Shown here piece by piece: positions 1-5,375 of a stretch of 29,823 nt of DNA. Each line of letters opens with the position of its first letter. Position 1 is the stretch's first letter. Below the pieces are notes generated by a model. That model worked only from the letters and a program-made list of their open reading frames with translations, searched no databases and was not told where the DNA came from. Made by a program: the position numbers and the translations under genes. Source of the DNA: a virus. The stretch lies in the IMG/VR virus record IMGVR_UViG_3300020548_000026, positions 1 through 29,823 of that record. The stretch is one strand, 5' to 3'.

Positions 1-46
1 ATCACGAAACGCATTCGAGACGCAAAATCAATTCACTTCAAAAACT

Positions 47-226
47 ATGGAATCCAAAATCATCAAGACCAACGTATTCGTAATCTCTCCCTTGGGGTTC
101 GAATCACCAGCACTTCTAGTAGGAATCAAGACCGACAAGCGGTGCCTGGGCAATCAACGCGCTGAAATAGTCGACACGTTCGGCAGGAAGCGTAACACCC
201 CAATCCGTAATCTCAAATTCGTATGA
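47..226 (+). CDS. Small hypothetical protein (59 aa)
   Basis: An ATG at 47 opens a 59-residue frame that ends in TGA at 224-226. Its stop overlaps the next start as ATGA, the same coupling seen along this whole early block, which is the main reason to call it a gene. The leader before the ATG (about 25-46) is rich in A and C and has no Shine-Dalgarno sequence, as expected for a Bacteroidetes phage. The product is a small basic protein with a hydrophobic stretch near residues 9-16 (NVFVISPL) and a basic C-terminal third. I recognise no domain. It may belong to a longer run of early genes that starts left of the window. Confidence 0.6.
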   Translation: MESKIIKTNVFVISPLGFESPALLVGIKTDKRCLGNQRAEIVDTFGRKRNTPIRNLKFV

Positions 227-423
227 CCTACAATCAAGATATGGTACTCTATCTGCAACACCGAATCGTTGCGATGGATAAGGAACTCAAGGAGAAAGAC
301 AATCGGTTGGTAGCGTTGCAGGAGCGATGTGACTATCTAGAGTCAGAGCGTGAGCACCTACTCAACCAACTGCTAGACAAGCCGTACACACGGCTGCTTA
401 GCGAGTTACCAACAAAATTGTAA
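223..423 (+). CDS. Small coiled-coil protein (66 aa)
   Basis: This 66-residue frame starts in the ATGA overlap with the preceding gene. Residues about 12-50 are strongly charged and helical, with a heptad-like spacing of leucine and other hydrophobic residues (for example KEKDNRLVALQERCDYLESE), so a parallel or antiparallel coiled coil is likely. There is no catalytic motif and no membrane segment. The gene is followed by a gap of about 200 bases with strong hairpins, so it may be the last gene of a small transcription unit. Function unknown; an early accessory protein is the most I can infer. Confidence 0.6.
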   Translation: MTYNQDMVLYLQHRIVAMDKELKEKDNRLVALQERCDYLESEREHLLNQLLDKPYTRLLSELPTKL

Positions 424-621
424 AATCCATTGACTATGTCGTCCGTGAGCGCTAACTTCGCCCTATCGGAGAAGCCGATTACGAGACGTCTTGTGCGGGG
501 AGGGGGGCTTTCAAGGGCCCCCACTCCCGCCACTAGTCCTCGGAGACGAATACGAAGGTTAGTATACAAGCGCAATAGAGGCGCACTATGTCCAATCACC
601 AACAAACACAACCGCTTGAAA
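424..621. other. Gap with two consecutive hairpins
   Basis: I see no convincing gene here, although the frame of the next gene stays open back to position 430 (possible starts TTG 430, ATG 436), which would give an Arg-rich N-terminal extension. Two hairpins lie close together. ATCGG (465-469) pairs with CCGAT (475-479) around a five-base loop. A very GC-rich stem pairs GGGAG+GGGGG (498-507) with CCCCC+CTCCC (518-522, 524-528), with one bulged A at 523. No T-run follows, so this is not a plain rho-independent terminator. It could be an RNA-processing site, a structured leader or a small RNA. Confidence 0.45.
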
Positions 622-765
622 ATGAACGACAAAGAGACGCGTGAGGCATTCGTACGAATCGCAATGGCTCGTATCAAGGCTGACTATCCGTTCTACCCAC
701 AACGTATCGCTATAGCCGCGAGTATGTATCGTCGGTGGTTAGACAAGAAATCAGAGACGAAATGA
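622..765 (+). CDS. Small basic hypothetical protein (47 aa)
   Basis: I place the start at the ATG at 622 (MNDKETREAF) rather than at the upstream in-frame TTG 430 or ATG 436. Those would add an Arg/Pro-rich stretch encoded by the GC-rich hairpin region, which does not look like protein. The 47 residues form a predicted helix followed by a YPFYPQR turn and a second helix with SMYRRW. The stop overlaps the next start (ATGA at 762-765), supporting expression. The DYPFYPQR-type motif recalls short phage proteins with KYP..P turns, but I cannot name a family. The long form (111 aa from 430) remains possible. Confidence 0.5.
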   Translation: MNDKETREAFVRIAMARIKADYPFYPQRIAIAASMYRRWLDKKSETK

Positions 766-1019
766 GTAAGTACACCAACCGATACGGAGACGAGTTCACG
801 TTTGAGAAGAACGAGAACGGAAACATTGATTGGAGGGGAGACTTCAAGTACACACGATGTGGATGGGACAACGATGACAACATCATATTCGTTGACCCAA
901 GCGGAGGACCATTCATATCTATCGGCACTAAGATGTCTCTGTATGGACTAGATGGAATCGCATCAGGATTCGTTGGCCACGACGACCATTGGGAGATTTT
1001 AATTGAAGACGCATTATGA
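762..1019 (+). CDS. Hypothetical acidic protein (85 aa)
   Basis: The ATG at 762 overlaps the preceding stop as ATGA and is preferred over an upstream GTG at 735, which would lie inside the previous gene. The product is 85 residues, acidic, rich in Gly, Asp, Trp and aromatic residues, and looks like a compact beta-rich fold (repeated turns such as DNDDN, DPSGGP and LDGIASG). No catalytic motif, metal-binding pattern or membrane segment is visible. It overlaps the next gene by four bases (ATGA at 1016). Function unknown. Confidence 0.65.
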   Translation: MSKYTNRYGDEFTFEKNENGNIDWRGDFKYTRCGWDNDDNIIFVDPSGGPFISIGTKMSLYGLDGIASGFVGHDDHWEILIEDAL

Positions 1020-1366
1020 GTAAGATAAAGCAAACAAAAGTTCCTATAACGCTACAAGAAAATCTTCTAAGGATTGCTATCGAGCTTGGGATTCTTGAGA
1101 AAGATTTTAACTGGAAGCTAGTTCGTGAACGAGACGGATTAACTAAAGAATGTCACGAGGTGATGTGGGTTGAGTGGAGTAATGAAGGAAAGTTCAAGGC
1201 TCGACACTGTAAACCAGCAGTAGGCTACTCATTGATTCTGTCTCCGTTCAACGATTACTTTACTTGGCAGACAACTACAATAACAGAAATTGTAGAAGAG
1301 CGAGATAACTACATCAAGTTCAAGACACAAAACAGCAACTATGAGTTATGGCAACTAAACGACTAA
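1016..1366 (+). CDS. Hypothetical protein (116 aa)
   Basis: A 116-residue protein that starts in an ATGA overlap with its left neighbour and runs 19 bases into the next gene. The first half (residues about 10-45) is helical and basic. The second half is rich in Trp, Tyr and Phe with beta-type alternation (SLILSPFNDYFTWQTTTITE). A single CHEV and a CKP supply only two cysteines, so no zinc site is clear. I do not recognise the family. Its position among translationally coupled small early genes suggests an accessory protein made soon after infection. Confidence 0.65.
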   Translation: MSKIKQTKVPITLQENLLRIAIELGILEKDFNWKLVRERDGLTKECHEVMWVEWSNEGKFKARHCKPAVGYSLILSPFNDYFTWQTTTITEIVEERDNYIKFKTQNSNYELWQLND

Positions 1367-1668
1367 CCAGAGAAGAGAAGAAAGAGAAGGCAATCGTTGA
1401 CATCATCAATAAGATGTTTGAGATTGCTGGACACAACGTGACCTACGACGACATCGTTGGCGTAGATAAGTGGTTTCAGAAGTATACTATGACCTTTAAG
1501 CAGGGCGAGGAACTTGAGGAGTGGGGTAAGAAATACCTTATGCGAGAACTTAAGTTGCGAGCAGCCTATGCAGAGAAGGAAATGATGTGGTTCAGTGTAA
1601 TGTGGGGGCTGAAGTATTCAGACTTTGACGAATACATTAAATCAAAGGGGTCGAATCCGACCCATTAA
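1348..1668 (+). CDS. Hypothetical small phage protein (106 aa)
   Basis: A 106-residue helical protein. Its middle and C-terminal parts (MTFKQGEELEEWGKKYLMRE, then AYAEKEMMWFSVMWGLKYSDF) match my memory of a family of uncharacterised small proteins in Bacteroidetes phages and prophages, where a 'W..W...YL.....L....AE.EM..F...WGLK' pattern recurs. That is recollection, not a search result. The start at 1348 lies inside the previous frame (19-base overlap). No enzymatic motif is seen; the conserved Trp and Met residues suggest a hydrophobic core or a binding surface. Function unknown. Confidence 0.7.
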   Translation: MATKRLTREEKKEKAIVDIINKMFEIAGHNVTYDDIVGVDKWFQKYTMTFKQGEELEEWGKKYLMRELKLRAAYAEKEMMWFSVMWGLKYSDFDEYIKSKGSNPTH

Positions 1669-1681
1669 AACACAACGATAA

Positions 1682-2083
1682 ATGATACTGAACTATGTAA
1701 AACAATGGGAGGAGCGCAAGCATCTCCTTGAGCAATGGCTAAACGATAACGAGCCTAACTCCTACGAGAGCATCTATGAGATGCTGTTTAATTTGGTTGT
1801 AACTAAACCAAACGATGACGAGTACAGCGAGTGGGACTGGGGAAGGTTTGTAAAGATTGACGATGGGACTTTCCAAGGAAACGAAATCTACATCCTTTGC
1901 AGTAACGAATACCAACCCAGCCTGACTGACTACATCTTCACATCGGTTGCGTACGGCTCCTGTTCTGTGTGCGATACGTTTCAGTCGATTGAGATGTTAG
2001 AAGACAAGGCAGAAAGAGTTAAGCAATATATGACTCTTGCACTGCATATGGTTCAAGAAACGAAATCATTTAAAGACAACTAG
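1682..2083 (+). CDS. Hypothetical protein with CSVC motif (133 aa)
   Basis: A 133-residue acidic protein. Residues about 90-105 carry the motif AYGSCSVCDTFQSIE, which I associate with a widespread family of uncharacterised proteins containing a 'YGSCSGCDTLQ' signature; the closely spaced cysteines could bind metal or form a disulfide. The flanking regions are helical (residues 1-40 and 105-133). It starts 13 bases after the previous stop and ends two bases before the next start, so it belongs to the same transcription unit. No function is established for the family as far as I know. Confidence 0.7.
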   Translation: MILNYVKQWEERKHLLEQWLNDNEPNSYESIYEMLFNLVVTKPNDDEYSEWDWGRFVKIDDGTFQGNEIYILCSNEYQPSLTDYIFTSVAYGSCSVCDTFQSIEMLEDKAERVKQYMTLALHMVQETKSFKDN

Positions 2084-2085
2084 AA

Positions 2086-2250
2086 ATGAAAATAGAACTA
2101 CAACCATACAACCATACCTGCGCAGATGGATGCTGCGATACCTACGGATACGATGTGTTCTTAGATGGTGAGAAGATTGGCTCTATCGGAGAAGATGCCC
2201 AAGATTTAGCAGAACTATTAAATGAAACCTTTAAAACCACCGAGAAATGA
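2086..2250 (+). CDS. Small Cys-containing protein (54 aa)
   Basis: An ATG at 2086 opens a 54-residue frame ending in TGA at 2248-2250, overlapping the next ATG (ATGA). The N-terminal part holds a cysteine cluster, CADGCC (residues 12-17), then a beta-type stretch (YGYDVFLDGEKIGSIG) and a helix ending in NETFKTTEK. The short length, the coupling at both ends and the sensible composition support a real gene. Its last codons and stop are part of a 12-base sequence (CGAGAAATGAAA) repeated at the next two gene junctions. Function unknown. Confidence 0.6.
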   Translation: MKIELQPYNHTCADGCCDTYGYDVFLDGEKIGSIGEDAQDLAELLNETFKTTEK

Positions 2251-2441
2251 AACAGACAGCAGTAGATTGGTTGATTGGACAATTATATGCTCCTTGCAGA
2301 GGTATTCCATCACATATTATTGAACAAGCCAAAGAAATGGAGAAGGAGCAGATGGTTGATTGGTATGCTACGGGGCAGGCAGATACAGTAAATATGTATG
2401 AGCAACACCTCAACAAAACCTCTAACACCAACGAGAAATGA
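2247..2441 (+). CDS. Small protein of the 'KQTAVDWL...EKEQ' type (64 aa)
   Basis: A 64-residue helical protein. It begins KQTAVDWLIGQLY and continues AKEMEKEQMVDWY...MYEQHLNKT. This architecture is very common among small uncharacterised proteins of Bacteroidetes phages and prophages (KQTAVEWL....AK.MEKEQI.DA......YYN.TF), which supports the host assignment. The gene at 2617 shares the EKEQ-(I/M)-xD core and the 'Y(Y/E)...NKT' ending, so the two look like diverged paralogues separated by one unrelated gene. The start sits in an ATGA overlap. Function unknown; the family is typically found in accessory early regions. Confidence 0.75.
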   Translation: MKQTAVDWLIGQLYAPCRGIPSHIIEQAKEMEKEQMVDWYATGQADTVNMYEQHLNKTSNTNEK

Positions 2442-2620
2442 AAACAAAGTATAGAATTGTAAGCGACCGATACCTTGGATATGAATGTCAAATATGGAGA
2501 TGGTATTGGCCATTTTGGGTGCAGATGGGATTTACAAATACACACTCATCCATTGAAGATGCAAAAAGATATATTGATTGGCACGCTTTTACAGCAAACT
2601 ACAAACCGAACGAGAAATGA
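2438..2620 (+). CDS. Small aromatic-rich phage protein (60 aa)
   Basis: A 60-residue protein with an unusual density of Trp and Tyr: YRIVSDRYLGYECQIWRWYW, PFWVQMGFTNTHSSIEDAKRY. I recall a family of short Bacteroidetes phage proteins with the plan 'KYRIV.D.YLG.EVQ..... PFW.Q....NTHSSIE.A', to which this appears to belong. It looks like a small beta sheet followed by one helix. There is no signal peptide; the aromatic stretch is too polar for a membrane helix. It is coupled on both sides through ATGA overlaps inside the repeated junction sequence CGAGAAATGAAA. Function unknown. Confidence 0.7.
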   Translation: MKTKYRIVSDRYLGYECQIWRWYWPFWVQMGFTNTHSSIEDAKRYIDWHAFTANYKPNEK

Positions 2621-2850
2621 AAACAGCAATGCAAGAATTGCTTGAGTTGTGCAAGCACTACCAAGCAACATTTCAAAACCCTATCGGTGAGATAGTTAAA
2701 AAGATAGAGAGCGAACTTCTTGAGAAAGAGAAGGAGCAGATTGAAGATGCACACATAGAAGGTCAAAGAGTATTTGATGACTATCCGCATACCGAATGGA
2801 CTAATCACCAAGCAGAAGAATACTACAACAAAACATTCAAGAACAAATAG
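2617..2850 (+). CDS. Helical small protein, paralogue-like to 2247 gene (77 aa)
   Basis: I choose the ATG at 2617 (MKTAMQELLELCKHY), which lies in an ATGA overlap, over an upstream in-frame ATG at 2578 that would extend 39 bases into the preceding gene. The 77 residues are helical, with KKIESELLEKEKEQIEDAHI (about 32-51) likely a coiled coil and an ending EEYYNKTFKNK typical of the small-protein family described for 2247. It is the last gene before a 45-base gap containing a strong inverted repeat (2860-2887). Function unknown. Confidence 0.7.
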   Translation: MKTAMQELLELCKHYQATFQNPIGEIVKKIESELLEKEKEQIEDAHIEGQRVFDDYPHTEWTNHQAEEYYNKTFKNK

Positions 2851-2859
2851 ATATGAGCT

Positions 2860-2887
2860 AATATCGCGTATCGCGATGCGCGATATT
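2860..2887. promoter_or_regulatory. Inverted repeat with TCGCGA core in intergenic gap
   Basis: AATATCGCG (2860-2868) and CGCGATATT (2879-2887) form a perfect 9-base inverted repeat around a 10-base loop that itself contains TATCGCGAT, so the ATCGCG/CGCGAT unit appears repeatedly within 28 bases. It fills most of the only gap between 2850 and 2896 and stands seven bases before the next ATG. No T-run follows, so it is not a classic terminator. Candidates are a protein-binding operator, an RNA hairpin affecting translation of the next gene, or part of an origin. Confidence 0.5.
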
Positions 2888-2895
2888 GTCAAAAA

Positions 2896-3270
2896 ATGAA
2901 CATCAACTCGGAGAAAACCCGAATAACCAAACAAAATCTGACGATGAAAACCAAACTTTTTGATATATCCAGCGAGGTCGAGGCCGCGTTGATTAACGAC
3001 ATAAAGGCTAGAGACAATGACCAGCGGTTGTGTTGTATGATATGGAGTAAGGCACTAAGCAAACAGGGTGTCGACATACGAAACGCAAACATCTACACGT
3101 TCCTGTCTCTATACAGCGACGACAAGATGCCGCTCGCGGACTCAATCACTAGGGCGAGACGCAAGGTACAGGAGCTAAAGCCTATGTTGCGTGGAGAGAA
3201 CTACGCAAAGAGGCAGGCGCACCAAGAGAATGTCATCGAGCAACTAGAACTAATCGAGAAATCACTATAG
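2896..3270 (+). CDS. Hypothetical phage protein with RARRK motif (124 aa)
   Basis: A 124-residue protein. From residue 17 on (MKTKLFDISSEVEAALINDI...RARRKVQELKPMLRGENYAKRQ) it follows a plan I recall from uncharacterised small phage proteins: an N-terminal 'L..IS..V...L..D..ARD' helix, a central segment, then 'S..R.RRK.QE..P.LRG..Y..R'. The basic C-terminal pattern suggests contact with nucleic acid or another phage protein. An internal ATG at 2944 would give a 108-residue version and may be the true start. The gene follows the inverted repeat at 2860-2887 and is therefore the likeliest gene in this block to be separately controlled. Confidence 0.7.
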   Translation: MNINSEKTRITKQNLTMKTKLFDISSEVEAALINDIKARDNDQRLCCMIWSKALSKQGVDIRNANIYTFLSLYSDDKMPLADSITRARRKVQELKPMLRGENYAKRQAHQENVIEQLELIEKSL

Positions 3271-3272
3271 TT

Positions 3273-3620
3273 ATGAAGATTGAGACAGGTAAATACTACT
3301 CACAATGGGGTTTTGGTGTATCATTCATCAACTACACCAGAGGTATGTGGTCAATCGTTCTGGACATCGGTCCGTACTACATTGACTTCTACAATATGAA
3401 CGGGAACGAAGGTGACAACCTTGCCGCGTTCAACGAGTTCTACAAGAACATCGACGACGACTTTGGTCCTGCACCCGACTGCGAAGGATGCGGTAAGGAG
3501 AGCGATTCTTGGGATGACCTTATGTATCACATAGACCAGCCCAACCGATGGGAACTATTATGCAAAAAATGCATAGACGAAAAAAAGAAAACCAATGAAG
3601 AACCAGAGACTAATCCTTGA
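3273..3620 (+). CDS. Two-part protein with C-terminal zinc-ribbon-like motif (115 aa)
   Basis: The first half (residues 1-60) is beta-type and aromatic (YYSQWGFGVSFINYTRGMWS, then LDIGPYYIDFYNM), resembling a recurrent family of short phage proteins with a 'WGF...... W...IDLG.YYI' pattern. The second half carries two paired cysteines, CEGC (about residues 70-73) and CKKC (about 97-100), spaced as in a zinc ribbon. The protein therefore probably binds one zinc ion; the ligand or partner is unknown. It overlaps the next start by 26 bases. No catalytic motif is visible. Confidence 0.7.
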   Translation: MKIETGKYYSQWGFGVSFINYTRGMWSIVLDIGPYYIDFYNMNGNEGDNLAAFNEFYKNIDDDFGPAPDCEGCGKESDSWDDLMYHIDQPNRWELLCKKCIDEKKKTNEEPETNP

Positions 3621-3750
3621 GCAATACAAGAAGGCTCAGTACAATCGAAACGTGTGCCTATACAGCCGCCGAGATACCGAAGCCAAGTATTGGGAGGGGT
3701 ATGTCAACGCACTTAGTTTAATCATAGAAACCCAACCAGACGATGAGTGA
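3595..3750 (+). CDS. Small hypothetical protein (51 aa)
   Basis: An ATG at 3595 gives a 51-residue frame ending TGA at 3748-3750, overlapping its left neighbour by 26 bases and its right neighbour by 8. Without it there would be a gap of about 120 bases in an otherwise gapless gene string. The product is helical and basic: RLILEQYKKAQYNRNVCLYS then RRDTEAKYWEGYVNALSLII. A pattern of helix, short turn and helix suggests a helical hairpin. No recognised family. Confidence 0.6.
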   Translation: MKNQRLILEQYKKAQYNRNVCLYSRRDTEAKYWEGYVNALSLIIETQPDDE

Positions 3751-4045
3751 GGAACATTCAGTCGAGTACAAACTCGTTAAGTTACTGATAGTATCCCAGG
3801 TGTACCTGGAACTGCTTGATGAACTAAAAGGAACCAACGTGTACAGGCACAACCTAAAGCGTGCGGTGAATAACGTAACCATAGACGTGGAGAATTTCCT
3901 GTCTAATATGTACAAACAGATGCATATGGACAACGAGAAGGAGGAGGCATTCCTCGCCATACAACGTGGTGTCGAGATTCTAGCCGCCGCCGACATCGAC
4001 GCGCTGTACAACATCGGATATAAACCAATCAACAAAGAAGAATGA
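3743..4045 (+). CDS. Helical phage protein (100 aa)
   Basis: A 100-residue, almost wholly helical protein. Its core, VSQVYLELLDELKGTNVYRH followed by LKRAVNN, matches a pattern I recall from uncharacterised Bacteroidetes and crAss-like phage proteins ('...YLELLDEL.GT..YR..LK...N'). No metal ligands or nucleotide-binding motif. It overlaps both neighbours by short ATG-containing junctions. Its position next to a MazG-like enzyme may only reflect early expression. Function unknown. Confidence 0.65.
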   Translation: MSEEHSVEYKLVKLLIVSQVYLELLDELKGTNVYRHNLKRAVNNVTIDVENFLSNMYKQMHMDNEKEEAFLAIQRGVEILAAADIDALYNIGYKPINKEE

Positions 4046-4341
4046 ATCCCCTAGAACTTGAAGAAAAGATTGTCGACTGGGCAATCAAACGTGGAATCAC
4101 CGCACCTGAGAACGCACCGAAGCAGATGCTGAAGGTAGTAGAGGAGGTCGGAGAACTTGCGTCAGGAATCGCCAAAGGCAAGCAAGACGAAACGATTGAC
4201 GCAATCGGTGACGTACTTGTCACAATTATCATCCTGTCGTATCAACTTGAGCTGAACCCCTGGGAATGCCTGGAGTCAGCGTACAACGAGATTGCGAATC
4301 GCAAGGGTCAGACGGTTAACGGTGTATTCATCAAGGAATGA
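4042..4341 (+). CDS. MazG-like nucleotide pyrophosphohydrolase
   Basis: MazG-type enzymes hydrolyse nucleoside triphosphates to monophosphates and pyrophosphate, using Mg bound by acidic residues in a four-helix bundle. This 99-residue protein has the signature pair: EEVGE (E34, E35, E38) in the first long helix and DAIGD (D53, D57) in the next, followed by a hydrophobic helix (VLVTIIILSYQL). Its length suits a single MazG-like domain. In phages such proteins are thought to cleanse the dNTP pool or lower host (p)ppGpp signals; both would fit a phage that also encodes its own ribonucleotide reductase. The start at 4042 is an ATGA overlap. Confidence 0.85.
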   Translation: MNPLELEEKIVDWAIKRGITAPENAPKQMLKVVEEVGELASGIAKGKQDETIDAIGDVLVTIIILSYQLELNPWECLESAYNEIANRKGQTVNGVFIKE

Positions 4342-4556
4342 AGACGGCACTCGAACTGATTGAAGAAAAACTCAACGACTCTGACGGCCGTGAGTTCTAC
4401 CGATGGATAGTAATCAACTTCCCTATGCTTCAGAAGCGCGAAGAACTTACTCGAAGGAGTAATGAGCGTGTATTGACATATTCTGACAACCCTCAGCGTG
4501 ACAGGGTGCAGAAGATGAGTAAGAAGGTGAAGTCTGAAGAGAAGAACAACTCGTAG
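4338..4556 (+). CDS. Small helical basic protein (72 aa)
   Basis: A 72-residue protein that starts in an ATGA overlap with the MazG-like gene. The N-terminal half forms helices (LELIEEKLNDSDGREFYRWI) and the C-terminal half is Arg/Lys-rich and probably disordered, ending in KKVKSEEKNNS. A basic tail of this kind often contacts nucleic acid, but no specific fold can be named. It is followed by a 78-base gap containing only a short AT-rich stretch, in which I see no convincing promoter. Confidence 0.6.
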   Translation: MKTALELIEEKLNDSDGREFYRWIVINFPMLQKREELTRRSNERVLTYSDNPQRDRVQKMSKKVKSEEKNNS

Positions 4557-4634
4557 CGGCGAAGGCTAATGCGATGAGTAAGTATCTGATTTTGAGCATC
4601 TTATGTTAATTTAATGTTAAATGTACAAATAAAA

Positions 4635-4772
4635 ATGAAAATATACCCATTCAAGTATCGTGGTTCGTTTCACGTTCTCCCATTCATCGAGGTTCACTAC
4701 GATGGTTGGGTCGATGAGACGGGCCTGTCAATCGGTTGGTTAGACCGAGGATTATTCTTCAACTTCAAATAA
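4635..4772 (+). CDS. Small aromatic hypothetical protein (45 aa)
   Basis: An ATG at 4635, preceded by an A-rich leader (AAATAAAAATG), opens a 45-residue frame ending in TAA at 4770-4772. The protein is beta-like and aromatic: IYPFKYRGSFHVLPFIEVHY, then a WVDETGLSIGWLDRGLFF stretch. This resembles short uncharacterised proteins with a 'LP.I...YD.... IGWL' pattern seen in Bacteroidetes phages. The A-rich leader is the translation-start context typical of this phylum. The stop lies 11 bases before the promoter at 4784. Confidence 0.6.
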   Translation: MKIYPFKYRGSFHVLPFIEVHYDGWVDETGLSIGWLDRGLFFNFK

Positions 4773-4783
4773 TTCGCAAAAAG

Positions 4784-4815
4784 TTTGCACATCTGGTAAA
4801 AAGTGTGTACTTTAG
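4784..4815 (+). promoter_or_regulatory. Bacteroidetes-type promoter for the recombination/replication genes
   Basis: TTTG (4784-4787), a 20-base spacer and TACTTTAG (4808-4815) match the known Bacteroidetes primary sigma-factor consensus TTTG-N19-21-TAnnTTTG with a single mismatch. The ATG at 4839 follows 24 bases later, leaving a short untranslated leader (AATTCAATTCAAACACT). The site lies in one of the few real gaps of the rightward block and precedes the recombination gene pair, so I infer that it drives 4839 and its downstream neighbours. Confidence 0.75.
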
Positions 4816-4838
4816 CAAAGTAATTCAATTCAAACACT

Positions 4839-5375
4839 ATGTCTAATTACAAATTCAAGACCACCAACATCAAAGGCAAGGAGTATGTTGAGGTCAATCA
4901 ACGCGTCCTGTTCTTCCGTACTGAAGCCAAGTACGAAGGGTGGACAATCGAGAACGAACTCGTCGCCATTGATAGCGAGACCTGTATCATCAAGTCAACC
5001 ATCCGAGATAACAACGGACGAGTGATTTCAAGCGCTCACGCACAGGAGGACCGCACATCATCTATGATTAACAAGACATCATACGTTGAGAACTGCGAGA
5101 CTTCAGCCGTAGGCCGTGCACTAGCGATGCTTGGTATCGGAATCGAGACATCAATCGCTTCGTCTAACGAGGTTGCTATGGCCATCGCCAAGCAGGACGC
5201 TCCTGCATCCGCGACGCAAAAAGTTTCCATACCGAAGAACAGCGTCTTTCAGTCAGCCATTGACTTTATGAAGAAGGACGGAACGACCGCGGGCCTGGAG
5301 AAGATTCTCTCTAAGTACGGCGACCAGTTCACGGACGCTCAGAAGGGAGCAATAGCCAAGTTCGTCAAGAAGTAA
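4839..5375 (+). CDS. Putative ssDNA-binding/annealing recombination protein (178 aa)
   Basis: The core, residues about 12-112 (GKEYVEVNQRVLFFRTEAKY ... NKTSYVENCETSAVGRALAM LGIGIETSIASSNEV), matches a large family of phage proteins with a conserved 'ENCETSAVGRALG.LGIG...IAS..E' segment (here residues 84-110). Family members usually sit beside recombination nucleases. The segment recalls the 'SA..YA.RYAL...LG' and related motifs of ERF/Rad52-type annealing proteins, so annealing or ssDNA binding is inferred, not shown. A variable linker (115-130) leads to a small C-terminal helical domain (residues 132-178). The next gene, overlapping by one base, is an Exo VIII-like nuclease, the usual partner of an annealing protein. 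It is the first gene after the promoter at 4784-4815. Confidence 0.65.
   Translation: MSNYKFKTTNIKGKEYVEVNQRVLFFRTEAKYEGWTIENELVAIDSETCIIKSTIRDNNGRVISSAHAQEDRTSSMINKTSYVENCETSAVGRALAMLGIGIETSIASSNEVAMAIAKQDAPASATQKVSIPKNSVFQSAIDFMKKDGTTAGLEKILSKYGDQFTDAQKGAIAKFVKK

Larger units (their letters stand above)
2241..2623. repeat. Three copies of a gene-junction repeat
   Basis: The 12-base sequence CGAGAAATGAAA occurs at 2241-2252, 2432-2443 and 2611-2622, each time exactly where one small gene stops and the next starts (ATGA overlap). Copies two and three are longer matches (AACGAGAAATGAAAAC). As a result three successive proteins end in EK (TEK, NEK, NEK) and two begin MKT. A related version without the CG, TAGAAATGAAAAT, precedes the gene at 2086. 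The repeats could be a shared translation-coupling signal, short homology for gene shuffling, or both. Confidence 0.6.

Noticed and set aside
430-621. N-terminal extension of the 622 gene
   Set aside because: The translated part is Arg/Pro/Gly-rich and is encoded by stable hairpins; coding sense looks poor. Kept only as an alternative start.
4577-4610. TTTG...TAAATGTA as a promoter for the 4635 gene
   Set aside because: The spacing (23) and two mismatches in the second box are outside the consensus; the stretch is merely AT-rich.
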